A stretch of DNA of 64,000 bases from Zelopaecilomyces penicillatus (taxonomy: Eukaryota; Ascomycota; Sordariomycetes; Hypocreales; Pseudodiploosporaceae). Under the pieces are notes generated by a model. That model did not search any database, had not been told where the DNA came from, and saw only the letters and a list, made by a program, of their open reading frames with translations. Of the stretch, positions 24,222 through 37,043 are shown in pieces. The position numbers and the translations under genes were made by a program. Position 1 is the stretch's first letter; the number at the start of each line of letters is the position of its first letter. The stretch is taken from assembly GCA_005765155.1 (NCBI GenBank), contig VCCP01000007.1, positions 2,249,501 to 2,313,500 of the forward strand, written 5' to 3'.

Positions 24222-25729
24222 ATGTCGAGCCTTGTAGCGGAGTCATGGACGTGGTATGGGTTGACATGGCTTGTGGTTGCTGTAAGGATGTGAGTTTGTC
24301 CTCTTTTTACCCCAAGTTGTTATCTCTCATTGAGATTCTTGTATTTTGTGAGCAATGAAATCTAACACGATATGCAACATATAGGGCCTCTCAGTTTCTG
24401 TTGCGAGGTTCCATCAAGGCCCTCAAGCCTGACGATGCGTTGATGATGCTGGCAATGGTTCGTACAGTCACACTCCCAAGCCTATTGAGACATTCACCTG
24501 ACACCGCATTAGATAACTGACACAACCGTTTTGGTTACCATTAACATCATCTCGCGCACCAGCAGTAACTTGATTGACCCGAATGAGAATGTGGTGCTTA
24601 CACCCGACGAAATCACTACTCGGGAATTCGGATCGAAGATGGTGTTGGCGACGGAGCAGATGCAACTAATTACCACTTGGCTCGTTAAGGCGTGCCTTCT
24701 TTTCATGTACCATCGCCTCACGTACGTCCACACTGGTCTTCAAATCGCCGTCATCAACCACATACTGACCCTCATTGCAGGCTCAGCTTGAAAGGAAACC
24801 TCGTTGTCAAAATCGTGGCAGGCTATGTCGCAGTCGGCTTCGTCGTCATGGAAATTCTCTATCTCGGTGTCTGGTGCCGACCATTCAGCCAATATTGGGC
24901 TGTGCCTCCTGAAAATCGTGAGTGTCTTCGCCTGATGAGTTTGGTCAAGTTCTTATCTAACATGGACAGCTCAATGTTCCACCGCCACCAACCACTTAAT
25001 CACCAACGCTGTGCTCAATATCTCTTCCGACATAATGATTATTTTAATACCGATGCCCATGTTCCTTCAATCATCGATTCCAATTAAGAAAAAGATCATT
25101 CTCGTTGGTGTCTTTGCGCTAGGTGGTTTTACAGTAAGCGAACATGCAAACCCAGTGTGCAATGGACATGATCTGACTAACAGTCTGTCTGCTAGATCCT
25201 TTCCGCTATCCTCAACAAATACTACAGCTTCAGCCAACCATTTGGATCTCAATGGACCTTTTGGTACGTTCGCGAATCGTCCACCGCCATCATCGCCGCC
25301 AACCTCCCCCTCACATGGACGCTATTCCGCCGCATGTTCAACCTCAGATCCTTTGGCGGCGGCTCCACCAAGACGCAAAGCGGACCAGCGACATCGAACC
25401 TACGATCTCAGCAGAAAAACACAGCTCGAAGTGTAGCGCGAAGCTACAACATCCGAGGATACGACGACGACATCGATGCGATGAGTAGTCAAGAGCAAAT
25501 CAACAAGGGCTACGGGATGCCGCTGGAGATATATCAGCACCGCGATGTGCATGTGAGCTCTGAGCCAGCAACAAGCACGGATAGACACCGCTCTGAATCA
25601 CAGGATTCGCTGCCGGAGGGATTGACTACAACGACGATTGAGGCTGGGTACTCACTCAATAGGGAAAAGAGTTTACGGTTGGTGGATAAGCCTTCGACGG
25701 TGCGAGTAACGGTCACGGCTGGCGTGTAA
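24222..25729 (+). CDS. Rhodopsin-fold (PTH11-like/SAT4-type) integral membrane protein, six exons
   Basis: Exons are 24222-24289, 24385-24457, 24513-24721, 24781-24917, 24970-25133 and 25196-25729, with phase kept at each junction. The product is 394 aa. It begins MSSLVAESWTWYGLTWLVV, a typical opening of this large fungal family, and has seven predicted membrane spans. Family landmarks are ALKPDDALMMLAM, PENPQCSTATNHL (split by intron 4), ISSDIMIILIPMP and TLFRRMF before the cytosolic tail. The roughly 130-residue C-terminal tail is polar (Ser, Gln, Arg and Asp rich) and probably cytosolic. No CFEM domain precedes the membrane part. Proteins of this type are presumed surface sensors or GPCR-like receptors, with PTH11 the best known; ligand and partners of this one are unknown. 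The gene at 32645 has the same fold and the same length. Confidence 0.9.
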
Positions 25730-27041
25730 GAATTGGGAAGATATAACGAGTATGAATACGTAATACAAATATACCATGATTAGCGTTTAACAATTTATCA
25801 TCATTGGACTGGAATATGATGCTGCAGTATTGACAGGTGGATTTGATCCAGGGCGTATTACATCCATATCAGATTACACGAGATCAGTTGCGTGTAGGAG
25901 CTGGAAGTTTATAACCAAGGCACTGAAATGGCAATGTCTGTTTTGCCACTACATCGATACATCATGGCTCTGCTTCGACAGACTATCCTCATTCATTCAC
26001 TTTCGTATCAGTATAAGTGTTCCCAGACTCTTACGGTCGCTAGAGAATTTACTACCGAATGTAGACTGCTGATTATGCCGATGCAATAGGCGATAGCTAA
26101 CTCTCCTTAATCCATGCGAGAATGTCATCAAACTCCAATGTCTTGCTGTTGCTCCCCCGCAAAATATGACCGGCTTGCAACCATCCCGACGCCAGTAACC
26201 ACATTTACCGAAATCGGCATTTTTCCTCCATTCTATCTATCATCAAGGCCATCAAAATGTTCCATCACAGCATAATAGAAGACTGACAAGTCAACTGTAA
26301 ACGTTACCTGTCACATGGCTTGCATCTAGTTGATTAAGCCAACAAGTTCCGAGGCGAGATCCGTAGCAGAATCTGGCTTCGCTTTAACAGGAACCTGTGA
26401 ACCGTGAACCTCCCGCAAACAGTATAGTTCATCGACCGGATAGAAAACAGCCCGAATTGAGGCGTTGCGCAGAGTAAGCAAACCTCCCCACAAAATGGGC
26501 GGGTTTGTGGCAGATCTGTCACTCATATCCGACACCATGTTTCAGTTGTGAAGAGATCCTATAGATTGTGGATGTGTTCAGCGCTAGACCAAGTTTATAG
26601 GTTTCTCTTATCTGGGAAAGAGAAATGTATGTGGGTAAATTATTTACAGTAATGAATGACGATTGTTCAGAATGGGTGCCAAGAAGCTGCCCTATCCCTA
26701 GGGTTACATTGTATCGCATTCGTCGGATTCTGTGTCTTACACTGCAAACAGATTACCAACCGCGAATTATAGGCGTCTCAGTGGTGAAGTCGGCATTCAG
26801 CGCCTTTCGCTGGAAATGGTCAACTACAACTGGTCACCGCGTGAGTCACGGCCGAGATTTGGGGAAATGGAGCGACCATGCTATTGAGCATCAATCACGA
26901 CATTTATCATGGCGATCAAGGGTTTTACAATCTTCTGAGCATCATACCATCGTCGCATGCTGCATGTAGCTCTCCAAATCATCGCAGCAGAAGCTGTTTT
27001 GAGCCCTCAAAGAGAAACTATTGCAGACATCCACCTTCACG
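25730..27041. other. Intergenic region, no gene supported
   Basis: 1.3 kb between two + strand genes. A 70-residue reverse-strand frame at 26326-26538 has protein-like composition, but no motif or splice evidence, so I do not call it. Confidence 0.45.
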
Positions 27042-27647
27042 ATGCCTACACCGTCGGTCGAAAGCATGCTCAAGCATTACGAGTTCAATCTCGACCTCCT
27101 CCAGCGAGTATCCATCCGCAAAACCCCTCAAAAGAGCCACATCGTCGACCCAAACTCAACCTGGCCCCAAAGATTCACACTCCTAGAATCTCGTCTTCGC
27201 TCCGCCCTCGGCAACAACGCCATCAGCATCGCTCACGTAGGCTCAACCAGCATCCCTGGCATGCCAGCCAAAGACGTCATCGACATTGACATATGTATCC
27301 GCGAACCCACCGACGAAGCCTCTTACGTGCCCGCTCTCGAGGCCGCAGGCTTGCAGTTTCTCACGCGAGAGCCGCACTGGTATGAGCACCGCTTCTTTTG
27401 CTGCGACGAGCCTGTGGCCAATGTCCATGTGTTTGGACCGGATTGCCTAGAGTTGCTGCGGCATCGGATTTTTAGAGATTGGATTATTAAGAATACGGAG
27501 GATAGGGCGCTTTACAGGCAGACGAAGTTGGATGCGATGGAGGAGACGCGCAGGACGGGAGGGAAGATTATGGATTATAATAAGCGCAAGGAGGCGGTTA
27601 TTCGAGATATTTTGGGTAGAGCGCTACGGGATGCTGGCTACTTCTAG
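27042..27647 (+). CDS. GrpB-family (UPF0157) nucleotidyltransferase-fold protein
   Basis: Single exon, 201 aa. The core motif HVGSTSIPGMPAKDVIDIDI (65-84) is the GrpB signature: a GS helix followed by a D-x-D metal pair (Asp81, Asp83) as in the polymerase-beta-like nucleotidyltransferase fold. The C-terminal half, with HVFG, HRIFRDW and YNKRKEAVI segments, also fits the family. Members are widespread in bacteria and fungi and mostly uncharacterised, so the substrate is unknown. The first ATG of the frame (27042) is used; a TTG seven codons upstream is not a credible start. Length matches the usual 170-210 aa. It stands alone between two membrane-protein genes with no sign of shared function. 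Confidence 0.92.
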   Translation: MPTPSVESMLKHYEFNLDLLQRVSIRKTPQKSHIVDPNSTWPQRFTLLESRLRSALGNNAISIAHVGSTSIPGMPAKDVIDIDICIREPTDEASYVPALEAAGLQFLTREPHWYEHRFFCCDEPVANVHVFGPDCLELLRHRIFRDWIIKNTEDRALYRQTKLDAMEETRRTGGKIMDYNKRKEAVIRDILGRALRDAGYF

Positions 27648-28435
27648 CATGGAGGTTTCATCAGTAGATGACGTGAGGCATCATACAAAGTCACTATATC
27701 GCTTACCTCAAAAGCCAGTCACCTAGATCTGGCATCAATGCTTGTTTACATAGCTGAGCTCAGTATGATTTATTGGATTGGCTTTAATGATGGCTGATCC
27801 GGAACGGCATGTCCAAGACACGTCCGCAGTCTTGCCCAATGCATTCATTGAGATGCATATTATAAGAATTTCCTAATATTGTATCACCCTAGCCATATGT
27901 TATTCTGCCTCTCAATCACCCTACATGCAGTCCAGTATTCCTATCGAAACCAGATATTGTTCACAGCCTAAGCTGCATTATACCCTTTACATACCAGGGT
28001 AGTAGAAGCTTTCCGACCGGAGCTATCCTGAACTCCGATGTTTCTCATTAGACGAAACATAAGCCTTTGCTTCTGGACCAACTTCACATTGACAATTTTG
28101 TCTGTAGGACACCATAAGTGTACACTCAGGGCTCACCCTCAGTGCCAGTGGTTTGCCCGGGCCAACTTAAGAATACAGTCAAAACGTTTGTAGATTCTTG
28201 GCTGGATATACTTTGTTGATAGGCTATAGATGATCATGGAGTACCCATGGTATTTGATGAATGATGTTGCTTATCGGAACTTTGTTTGGTTTATCACTTC
28301 TCCCCTGTGAGACCAAATGCTCTGGGCAATAACTTCGTACTTTTTCGAAGCATCATCACGCGATCCATGGGGAACACATCTAATAAAACAGTTGCATCTA
28401 CATAAAATAATCAGGCAATAGCAAAACTTTATCTA

Positions 28436-28455
28436 GAGAGCGGCTAGTCGCTCTC
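28436..28455. repeat. Short perfect inverted repeat (7-bp stem, 6-nt loop)
   Basis: GAGAGCG and CGCTCTC flank the loop GCTAGT. The stem is short and could arise by chance; no neighbouring gene end explains it. Confidence 0.5.
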
Positions 28456-29950
28456 CAAAGAATCAGTTGGCAATGTCACCAACATCGAAGCTTTCGAAGC
28501 TTGTGTTCTTTCTGATACTAGGAAGCTCTCGCGAGAACAGAAAGACAGCGATATGCCTTAATGCTAATAGGGGTATGTGATTGGATCGGATTTTTGAGTT
28601 GGCGGAGCATGCTCAAATTTCGTATACGGAGGTCCATGAACAGTGTCGTTTTCTCTGGGATTCCTTAGAAGACGCATCCATCCATAGGGGAGTCATTTCA
28701 GGAAGACCATATACATAAGCTCATTGATACAAAACAACAAGGTCATCATTGGGGACAAGGACTGTATATGCTTAATGATAGATGCTTCTGGTCATGCTAG
28801 TGCAGCGTTTGGCTACGGCTAGTACAAGCAACCTGATTGAACGCAGAGCTGTCGTTGCATCATTATTCCTATCTCCAGCCCAGATAAGACAGACGAAAAT
28901 ATTTGAGATCCGGATGCTCGAAGCACCTAAAGGCTGTGATGGTAGTCGACCCAAGATTCGGCCGAATAGCAACGTGGCAATTAAGTTGGCTGTCAGAATA
29001 ATCTCCTGTTGGCTGAGAAATACAACCTACAACTACATCGTCTGCAACTAGGTAGTCCCCATGCTTGTTTATGCCGTTGGCTGCATCAATCAACCATGCT
29101 TTCTGCACACCGGCGTGGGGTGTATCTCTTGTGTCGCCCGACCTGTCATGCAAGAGTCTTGATCTACTGGTCATAATAAGCATCCCTGGACGGGAACCTA
29201 CCCGGTCCAGACTCTTCTCGGCGACAATGAGTTTGCCAGTTTCGGCCCTGTGAATAGGTAGATGCCATGTGCGGGATATGTTTCTCGGTCACTATTCCCA
29301 CGAGGCCGAGCGTGGCCGCCTTTCTCTTCCAGACTGCGCTTTGTTGCGCATACCCTTTGACGTTCTTCTTATCATTCCGGATAGTGTGTACTGCGCATGC
29401 GACACAACAACGTACATGTGTGATTATCCTTTAACCAATGAGTTTACGAGCTTAGCGCACAGCTACACGCTTTGCCAGTTGGTTGGGCATGGTGATTTCG
29501 AGGCCAACAGGCATATCAAACTGAGAGGTCGGCGATGTCATCTGGATGAAAACATGTCCAAGGGACAAGAGCCTTTTCATTATTTTGTTGAGAGACTCAC
29601 TTTGTTTACCTCATTCGTCATTGGCCTCATCATGGCATGGAATAACTAGGAATTTACGTCATGAGAGCTCTGTTTGTGTGAACTGAGTCCATCACAATAT
29701 TACCTAGGTAATTGCAGAAAATTAAATCTCTCAGGACCATCACGGCTTCCCCCATGTGTTTCTCCAACAATTCACATCTCCGTGGCAGACACTGGTAAAA
29801 TTTGCGTGTTGGCCCCTTGACTGTCATCTCGAAAAATACATCTCCATTCGTGTTTGTCATTTGGGAATATCTCGGAGATGCCTCGCCCCGGAAACCTGCA
29901 GGGAACGGATTCTTCAAGTCCCGTTATTTCAGCTCTTGGCATCCGGGGCC

Positions 29951-30006
29951 TCACACACACACTCACACACACACTCACACACACACTCACACACACTCAT
30001 ACTCAC
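29951..30006. repeat. 12-mer minisatellite TCACACACACAC, about 3.8 copies
   Basis: Three full 12-bp units (29951-29986) plus a 10-bp unit (29987-29996), then degenerate TCATACTCAC. The regular CT interruption makes this a higher-order unit rather than a plain CA run. Confidence 0.9.
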
Positions 30007-32644
30007 GGATTATGCCGGCAAGTTTATTCTGCACCCTTCGTGCCAATTAAAAACTTGGCAGTTTCGTGTGTGAGTGTGACTGCCGGCTCAGTAATAAGAA
30101 TAAGACGCCTTCGTCCCAGTAATAATAGGGCATCGAGACGGGCGCAATCTAGAGTTGGTATCCAAGGCTTTGGGGGGCTGTCAATGCTCTGCAGCACCTT
30201 GCCAGGATGCCTGCGATGCAATAGTGCTGGTGAATCACTTATATTTGCTCGGCGGGCCTCGACCATACAGGGTCTTGTCATAGTACCAGCCAATGATTCC
30301 CGCATTTTGTCGGGAACGCTCTGTCTCAGCTTTTCCTAGATCTCCGCGGCACAACACCGCACACATAATCATCCGCCAGCATCAGCCCGATTCCCGCCCG
30401 CATCGTTTTATTGTCGTCAAATCTGAGTGAGTAACAACTTCATCATCCGGCAATTGTCCCAGTCAGGTAATGAATGACACCACTTGCTAACAAAATATTT
30501 GACTCTGACCGAGCCAAGCGACCGGGGCGCCTGAGAAGGTCAGACATTGTGATAGTTGGCATATTTATTACTAGCTAGCTTGGTAACCCAGACGCTGTGG
30601 CTTTTCATCCTGTGTTGTTTTCGTCCAGCTCTCTTCTGCCAAATTGCATCTCAGTCGTCCAGTGCTGTCTCTGCTCTCAGTTAAGTGAGGCTGACGATGA
30701 AGAGGGAGGCGTTGTTTAAATCTCCAGATCCTACGAGAGTGTCACTCATTTATCCTTCCGGATGCTAGCAGGCCGGGTTTAGACTGGCAATAGTGAGAGA
30801 TCTTCTATTTATGAGTGTTTGTGGGGGATATCTTCCTTTCATCCCTTGTCCTTGACCACGTTCAGCGCGCATGTAAGTTCACTCTCAAGCTACGTAGTAA
30901 AACGGTAACCTTCTGTGGCTGCGAGATAGTTTGGAAGGAATGCAAAGCCACTGGTGTGGTCGGCCTTGGGGATTCCTTGTCGGGGCCGCCGTGAGCAACC
31001 AAGTCAAACCATCCAATCACCACACAACGCCAAAATCCTTCGAGGTGAGACCGACAAAACTCTCACCATAGTATTTGCCTGCGCGTAGTATCTGCTTCCT
31101 TTCCATCCCCTGGGCATCTAAATCTATACGAAGGTTTTCCCAAGAAAGGATAAATCCACGAGTGGCCTTAGCCTCTGGTAGCATTTTGCTACGAACCATC
31201 TGTTCATTGCTGCCCTTCTCCATCCCCCGCACGAAATCCTGCAAGAAATCCTGGCCGAGTCTGCGTACATTGCTGCTACTCTGCTGCACGCAACACGGCT
31301 TTTTGCCCTTTTCGCCATGTCTGACTGAACTGTGCCGCTGGCTGACTTGGTCCAATATTTTGCCTCCGCATTTGCGATCGCTCCCGCTCCCCGTTCCCGC
31401 CCCCCCGGCCGAGTAGATATTCACTTACTCGCAAGGCGAATTAGGGCAAGACTTTTGATATTTCCCCGATCTTATCTAGCCTAGCGCGTGGCATTTCAGT
31501 GAGTTGGTGACATTCCTCAACCAATCAGTGTCGTGGTTATAACTGCCGAATGTGTGTGTTGGGTCATTTCCCCTTTAAGGGTCACAGATGGTCACCCATT
31601 GAGTAGCACCAAAAGCACATGGGCGCATGGGTGCGTGGGAGGCATGATGAGATCTAGAGGGGCAGTCAATGTCCAAGTGAAACAAACTTGCCTCGTACCT
31701 TAGACGGAGCTCCAGTGCCAAAAAAGGGGGTCATGAGCTGGTAAAAAGTGATGATGGAAAGGAATCGGGGAATTAGACTGCGATAGATCTAACAGCTCCG
31801 GATGAATAGAGCAGTCATTGTTATCGCGGCACTGGACTTCTCTTCAGCAGCCCTCTCTCTGATGATATAGACAGGGCTGAGTATATGATGAACCGCAACT
31901 CGCGTGGCTCCCAACCTTACATGTACAGTCTGGGGGACAAAGACTCTCAATCTGCACACATGTGATGACGAACTGGCACCACGAAAGGGGTGGGGCGCTA
32001 CCGCAAATCGGGGATCTCTTGCCTACACCTGGAAATGGATGTCTTGGCCTCACCAATCGCTGGCTGGTCAAAGAACACTAGCGAGCGGCCAAGCGGCGCA
32101 GCTGTGCTCAAACCATGTAACATCACAGGGCATTGGCAAAAAAAACATAATAGATGCAGAAACTGGGGGGGACACGCTTTGTCCAGAAGCTGGGCCGTGC
32201 TGGCTTGACCCTTCAATATTCCCCCACCCAACGAGTATGTGTTGGTATAGGACTTTACTGGGGTATTATTGGAGGGGGGAGGGATATCATGGAAGACCTG
32301 CGCACTTTGTTTCCAAACTCTAACAGCCTTTCTTTAATATAACCTCGCGAGGGGAAGACGTGCATTTGCGATTTCGTTGCAACTTACGAGCACCCAAGGA
32401 CTGTCGCTATCTCATCATCAGCATCAATAGAAATAAGCAGCGCATTTTGATAAGACGGTGTGAGGTGGACCAAAAGGGACGACGGCGGCCGACCCGCGCA
32501 ACGACCAAGGCCGATGAGCCGGATCCCGAGCCGATTTTGACTTCATTATCCCATTATACGCGTTTCATATCGGACGACAGCCACGGAAACAAAACAAAAC
32601 CAAAAAAGACCCTTTTGTGTGCGCAAACATTTCATTTCTGATGC

Positions 32645-34181
32645 ATGACGCACACCATGCTATCAGAAATAGGCAAGGAAATATGGGCCGAATATGCAGT
32701 CGCCATGACTATCATGATCCTCCGCTTCGTTACGCGGTTCCGGTTGATCGGGTGGCGGGGCTTTGACGGGACGGACTTGTTTTGCCTCATCGCAACCGTA
32801 AGCGCGCTGGTCCCTTATTGAGTAAATAATGAAATGCTCACATTATATCTATCCTGATAGATCATGTACACTATGATATCAGTCATTGACTATCTCTTGA
32901 GCACACGTATGTCACACTTACTCCGTCCGTCTTCATACAAAGCTCACGATATATCTAGCAAATTACCCAACAAACACTGGGCTCACCCCTACAACTGCGT
33001 TGGAAGTCCCAGATGAACTGATACCCCTCTACGAAAGAGGCTCCAAGATGGTTCATTCCTCGTGGGTCATCTACATCTGCATGATTTTCTCTTTCAAGGG
33101 TGTCATGTTGTGCTTGTTCCACAAGGTCGGGTAAGTAACATGTGCTTTGTTCCAGGGGTAATCATTCATCACATGAACTAACGAAGTCTCGTGGTAAAGT
33201 ACTGGTGTTTGGCGTCAGGAACTGCTGGTCATAGGCACAACCATCTTCGTCACGGCGTCTTGGGTGGCATCGATTTTAGCCCATCTCTGCGCTTGTACAC
33301 CGATTTCTATGGCATGGCAAGTCAAGCCGTATCCTGGAAGTGAGTGTTCTATATTTTACTTGGAAATGTTAAAGGCATAGCCTGCTGGAATGCTTCTGCT
33401 GTAGATTCCAATCAATGACCAAACAGCTAATTTCGTCACAGAACTCTGTACGCAAAGACCTCAAAACTACTATGTCGCGGGAGTCTTGAACATTGTGTAA
33501 GTTGCACACCACGGCGTACTTTTCCATCGTAGCTCGTCCCAATTCTAATAAACCCATTGCAGGTCCGATGTCATCATCATGATCATTCCGGTACCCCTCC
33601 TATGGAATCTTCAAGCAAGCTTCCGCCGAAAACTCGCCCTCGCCTGCCTATTCTGCTCCGGAATCTTCATCATCTGCTGCACCGTCCTACGAACTTACTA
33701 CGTCTTCACCAACTCCCTCCTACAGTCAACCGGCGTAGCCTGGGCTGGTCGCGAGGGAACTGTGTCCATGATTGTCATCTCCGCGCCGGGTATCTGGCCC
33801 TTATTCCGCCGCTCACATTGGTTCAGCAAGTCCTACCAGAAAAGCTCCGACCAGGAAAACAGCGGCGGTAGACCCCGTACCGTAAGAACATGGAAACCCA
33901 ACCGGCGGCGAACGACGAGTGATATCGATGATGAGGAAGATGACGACGTTCTCAGTCTGAGAGCACAAACACCACAGCTCCAAAATAAACCGTCAAGTGC
34001 GTGTGGGAGTGAGGAGCAGATGGTTCATCAGATGGATCGACTGGATCATTCATGCGATGAAACGGAGACAGGCAGGTCGATTGCTATAACGACCGAGTAC
34101 ACTGTTGGATTTGAGAATGCCAGCAAGTTCGAGGACGCGTCGGCTCTTGCGAGATACAAGATGACGAGGCCGGAGTGGTAG
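32645..34181 (+). CDS. Rhodopsin-fold (PTH11-like) integral membrane protein, six exons
   Basis: Exons are 32645-32797, 32861-32906, 32959-33130, 33200-33339, 33442-33496 and 33563-34181, giving 394 aa. Landmarks are FVTRFRLIGWRGFDGTDLF (N-terminal spans), YPTNTGLT, ISMAWQVKPYPG, LCTQRPQNYYVAGVLNIVSD and IPVPLLWNLQ, then a polar tail of roughly 110 residues with an acidic DIDDEEDDD stretch. Seven membrane spans are predicted by eye. Intron 4 has two in-frame acceptors 15 nt apart (exon from 33427 or 33442). I prefer 33442 because a GCTAAT branch precedes it and PYPG-K-LCT is closer to the family pattern. The role is presumed surface sensing; the ligand is unknown. The 15-nt choice changes only an extracellular or loop segment. 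It is tail-to-tail with the small membrane protein at 34389. Confidence 0.88.
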
Positions 34182-34388
34182 GCCAACGAAATGATGGAAT
34201 GATTTGGCGTTATTTCCTTTTAGCGTGTTATATTGAGCGTATTTGAAGAAGACATGAACTTTTTATAGACAATGACGATTCCGTGTCAGATCCTATCATC
34301 CATCCTCCTTGGCCAATTCTGCAAACCTGCCTGTGATATTCATAGTTCGGCCAACCGATCAAAAAGAAACTTTGCGGACCTGTTGGTT

Positions 34389-35022
34389 TCACACAAACGA
34401 CAACTTGCCAATCACTGCAGCCCAATCAAGCACCGTAAACACCGCATCCAAAACCGTGATCCTATCCAACCCCTTACCCATAATCCAGCGATCTGTCCGC
34501 AGCCCCGTGCCAAAGTTCAAAACCGCCTGCGAGCAATTCGCCACACCCAAGACCAGCAGAGCAGTCACGTCAAAGGGAACATCGCCCTGCGCTGTACCTG
34601 TCGAGAAGAGCTTCGAGGGTCGAATGATGGCGTACAGACGAATAAGGGCTAGGAGTGCCAGGGAGGTGTTCATTCCTCCGAGGTACGCCATGATGTCGTG
34701 GTGCCAGGCGTCTCCTTCTGCGAGTTTGCGGACGATTGCGTCGCTGCTGGTTTTGCGGTTGGAGAGTTTGCGCATCATGAGGGGTTGACGGAAGCAGAAA
34801 TGGAGGAATGCGCTGGGTTTTGAATCAGATATGTATGATATATGGTATGAAAATGTTGTTGATGGGTTGCGACGATGGAGAGATTGCTTACCTTGAGAAC
34901 CAGAGCTATGCGGGAGAGTAAATTAGTTTGTTTCGTGAAGTTGCAAAACTGGGTAATTCACATACAGCATTTCCAGCATAAAGCGCCTTGAGGGCGGTTG
35001 GAGTCGTCAGTGATTCGAACAT
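34389..35022 (-). CDS. Small multi-span membrane protein of unknown function, with a 14-nt microexon
   Basis: Exons on the reverse strand: 35022-34966 (57 nt), 34905-34892 (14 nt) and 34812-34389. The product is 164 aa, starting MFESLTTPTALKALYAGNA. The microexon supplies LWFS plus two bases of the next codon, joining in phase to AFLHFCFRQPLMMRKL. Donors GTATGT and GTAAGC and acceptors CATAG and CCCAG support both introns (60 and 79 bp). Three or four hydrophobic segments are visible: around AGNALWFSSAFLHF, MAYLGGMNTSLALLALI, DVTALLVLGVANCSQAVL and DAVFTVLDWAAVIGKL. That arrangement and the DAWHHDIMAYLGGMN segment resemble small fungal conserved hypothetical membrane proteins. I do not recognise a named family. 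The gene ends 207 bp from the convergent rhodopsin-fold gene. Confidence 0.72.
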
Positions 35023-37043
35023 CTTGGTGTTGTTGTTCTACGAGTTCTTGGTCGACGCGTTCCAAAGTCAAGTAGAAGGAATGGGTTGAGCTGGATGGTA
35101 GTCGAGATGACTACAGGAGGTGAGAATAAGTTTTATTTGAACAACGTTGGATTTCTCATGACCATGAATGAAGAAGCCTATTAAAGTTCAAAATCGCGTC
35201 CGTGGCATCCAATCTTCATCTACTAACGACCTACAAGAACATGTGGTGCTCGTTTACAAGTCACGATACGAAGTACATTGCGGCTAAAACTGCCCTTCTC
35301 AAGCTCGCATAATCCTCATTTATCTACTTCATCACACATTTTAGGCATCTGCATAATCATGTATTCTCATACAAGTAAGACTCCGATGAGCCCGGTTTAC
35401 TTGACTGGACGAATCAATAACAGCAGAATTGTAAGCCTCGGCTGGACCCGCTTTCAATGACCCGCTTTTTACTGGATACGCCGAGGTTGATTGATTTGGA
35501 CTGCACAAGTCGATGTGAAATAAGGCTTACACAGCATTTCCGGATGGTCATCACTGCTTCTTGATCAATGTAAAGATTTATACTAGATCTTGTATGATGA
35601 GAAGATTACTAGTGAGTGTAGTTTTCAACATGAGCAACTATTTGAACTAGTAGTAAGCGTCGCCCGGGTAAAAACACAACATACAGCCTTTGATGTCGAA
35701 TGGAATTGTGATTATTAAGAGAAATGGATTTCTTGGCTTTTACTATTGTCTCGATCTCATCTAGAGTGATATGAAGGACTAAGGTGTGGATTTGATCGTG
35801 TTGGAACAATTAACACAATAAGTCACTACTCACTTACTGCATATCGACACTGATAAAGGGCACATCTTGTGGCATCAATATTGCTACTACATTTTCATTT
35901 AGATAAAAAACAGTTCTTGAAAGCGCAACTACTCAATTATGAGATCGTAGCTCGATTGAAATAAGCATTTGGCTCGCAAGGTATGGGATTAAAAAAAACC
36001 ATATTCTGCGTGATGATGTAGGGTAGGCTCCCCAATCGAGTACACACCACAAGGTCATCAGGCTGGCGACTCTCAGCCGCATCGCCACCTACAGAAGTCG
36101 CGTTACGATTCAAGCGTCACACAAAACTCTAAATTTAGGTGGCACTCTGACTTATGCTTCAATCGCACACAGACTCCAATGACTCCTGCGACTGCGAGCA
36201 ATATCGTTGGCAGGTCATTGACACTAATCCGAGACATCAACATCGTCATCACGCTTGGCGCGTTCTCCGCGGGTTTCGGGAAACCCTCGTCTGTCAGTTT
36301 GTCGCTGCGCGGAATCATGTCCTAGCGCAGCCTACTAGTAACTGAGCGCGTTCGTCTCTTGGCATACGTACAGTGAGTGGGTGTGGCATCGGCATCAAAA
36401 TTGTGAGAGAGTGATGATTGAAACCGGCTTCCGTACTTCCCAACTTGCCCAGCCGGATGAACCTCTCTGTAACGAAACTGCACACCATTTGTGATGAGGC
36501 ACATGTACCCGATAAATGACAATGGTGCGGCCTGACAGATCTTCGTTGTTGGTATTGTAACTCTATGGAGTAGAGAGCTGATCAATGGAGGAGTGTAAGA
36601 CGAGGATTAAGGCCCAGTGACATTCCATGACTCTTGAAATCTCTGACCAGTTGATTGCGTACACATTTCAGACAGACTAATTCGCGGGGACCGGCCGGAG
36701 TTCGCTCATCTCTTCTTCCCTAGAACCTGGAACAAGGAACCTTTGGGGACTCGGGGAGCCGTTGGGCATGCTGCTTCCTTGCAAGGCCCTTTCCCCAGCT
36801 TCAAAGCAGGATGATACTAAAAAAAATCACTTATAGATGCTGATCTCTTAATATCTCCCTCCATACTTGGGGTCCGTTCCCCCCCCCGCGCGCAATGAGC
36901 ATCAACGAGGTGCCACGCGTGATGCTGATTGGGTGGTTTGCGTTTAAGCATAGCCTTGGCAGCTCAACACCGAAACGCTGTGAGGTGAAGGGACGTCAAG
37001 GCCACGAGGGAAATGGGGGATGGTGATTGGTTGATTCCGACTA

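Larger units (their letters stand above)
27648..32644. other. 5-kb gene-free region
   Basis: No splice-supported gene could be built on either strand. It contains a short perfect hairpin (28436-28455) and a CA-rich 12-mer minisatellite (29951-30006). Several frames of 70-135 codons (28869-29183 reverse, 29278-29649 forward, 31017-31424 reverse) lack motifs and credible starts and were not called. The right end is the promoter of the gene at 32645. Confidence 0.45.

Noticed and set aside
26326..26538. 70-codon reverse ORF beginning MVSDMSDRSATNPP
   Set aside because: Composition is protein-like and it has an ATG, but there is no motif, signal peptide or splice extension; too short to support alone.
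28869..29183. Reverse open frame of about 104 codons
   Set aside because: It has plausible-looking stretches but no known motif, and no exon could be joined at either end.
29278..29649. Forward open frame of 123 codons from an ATG
   Set aside because: Several cysteines and a hydrophobic end, but no signal peptide, family motif or supporting context.
31017..31424. Open frames on both strands, the reverse one 135 codons
   Set aside because: The reverse frame starts with GTG, and its first ATG leaves only about 68 residues; no family resemblance. Overlapping opposite frames suggest composition effects.
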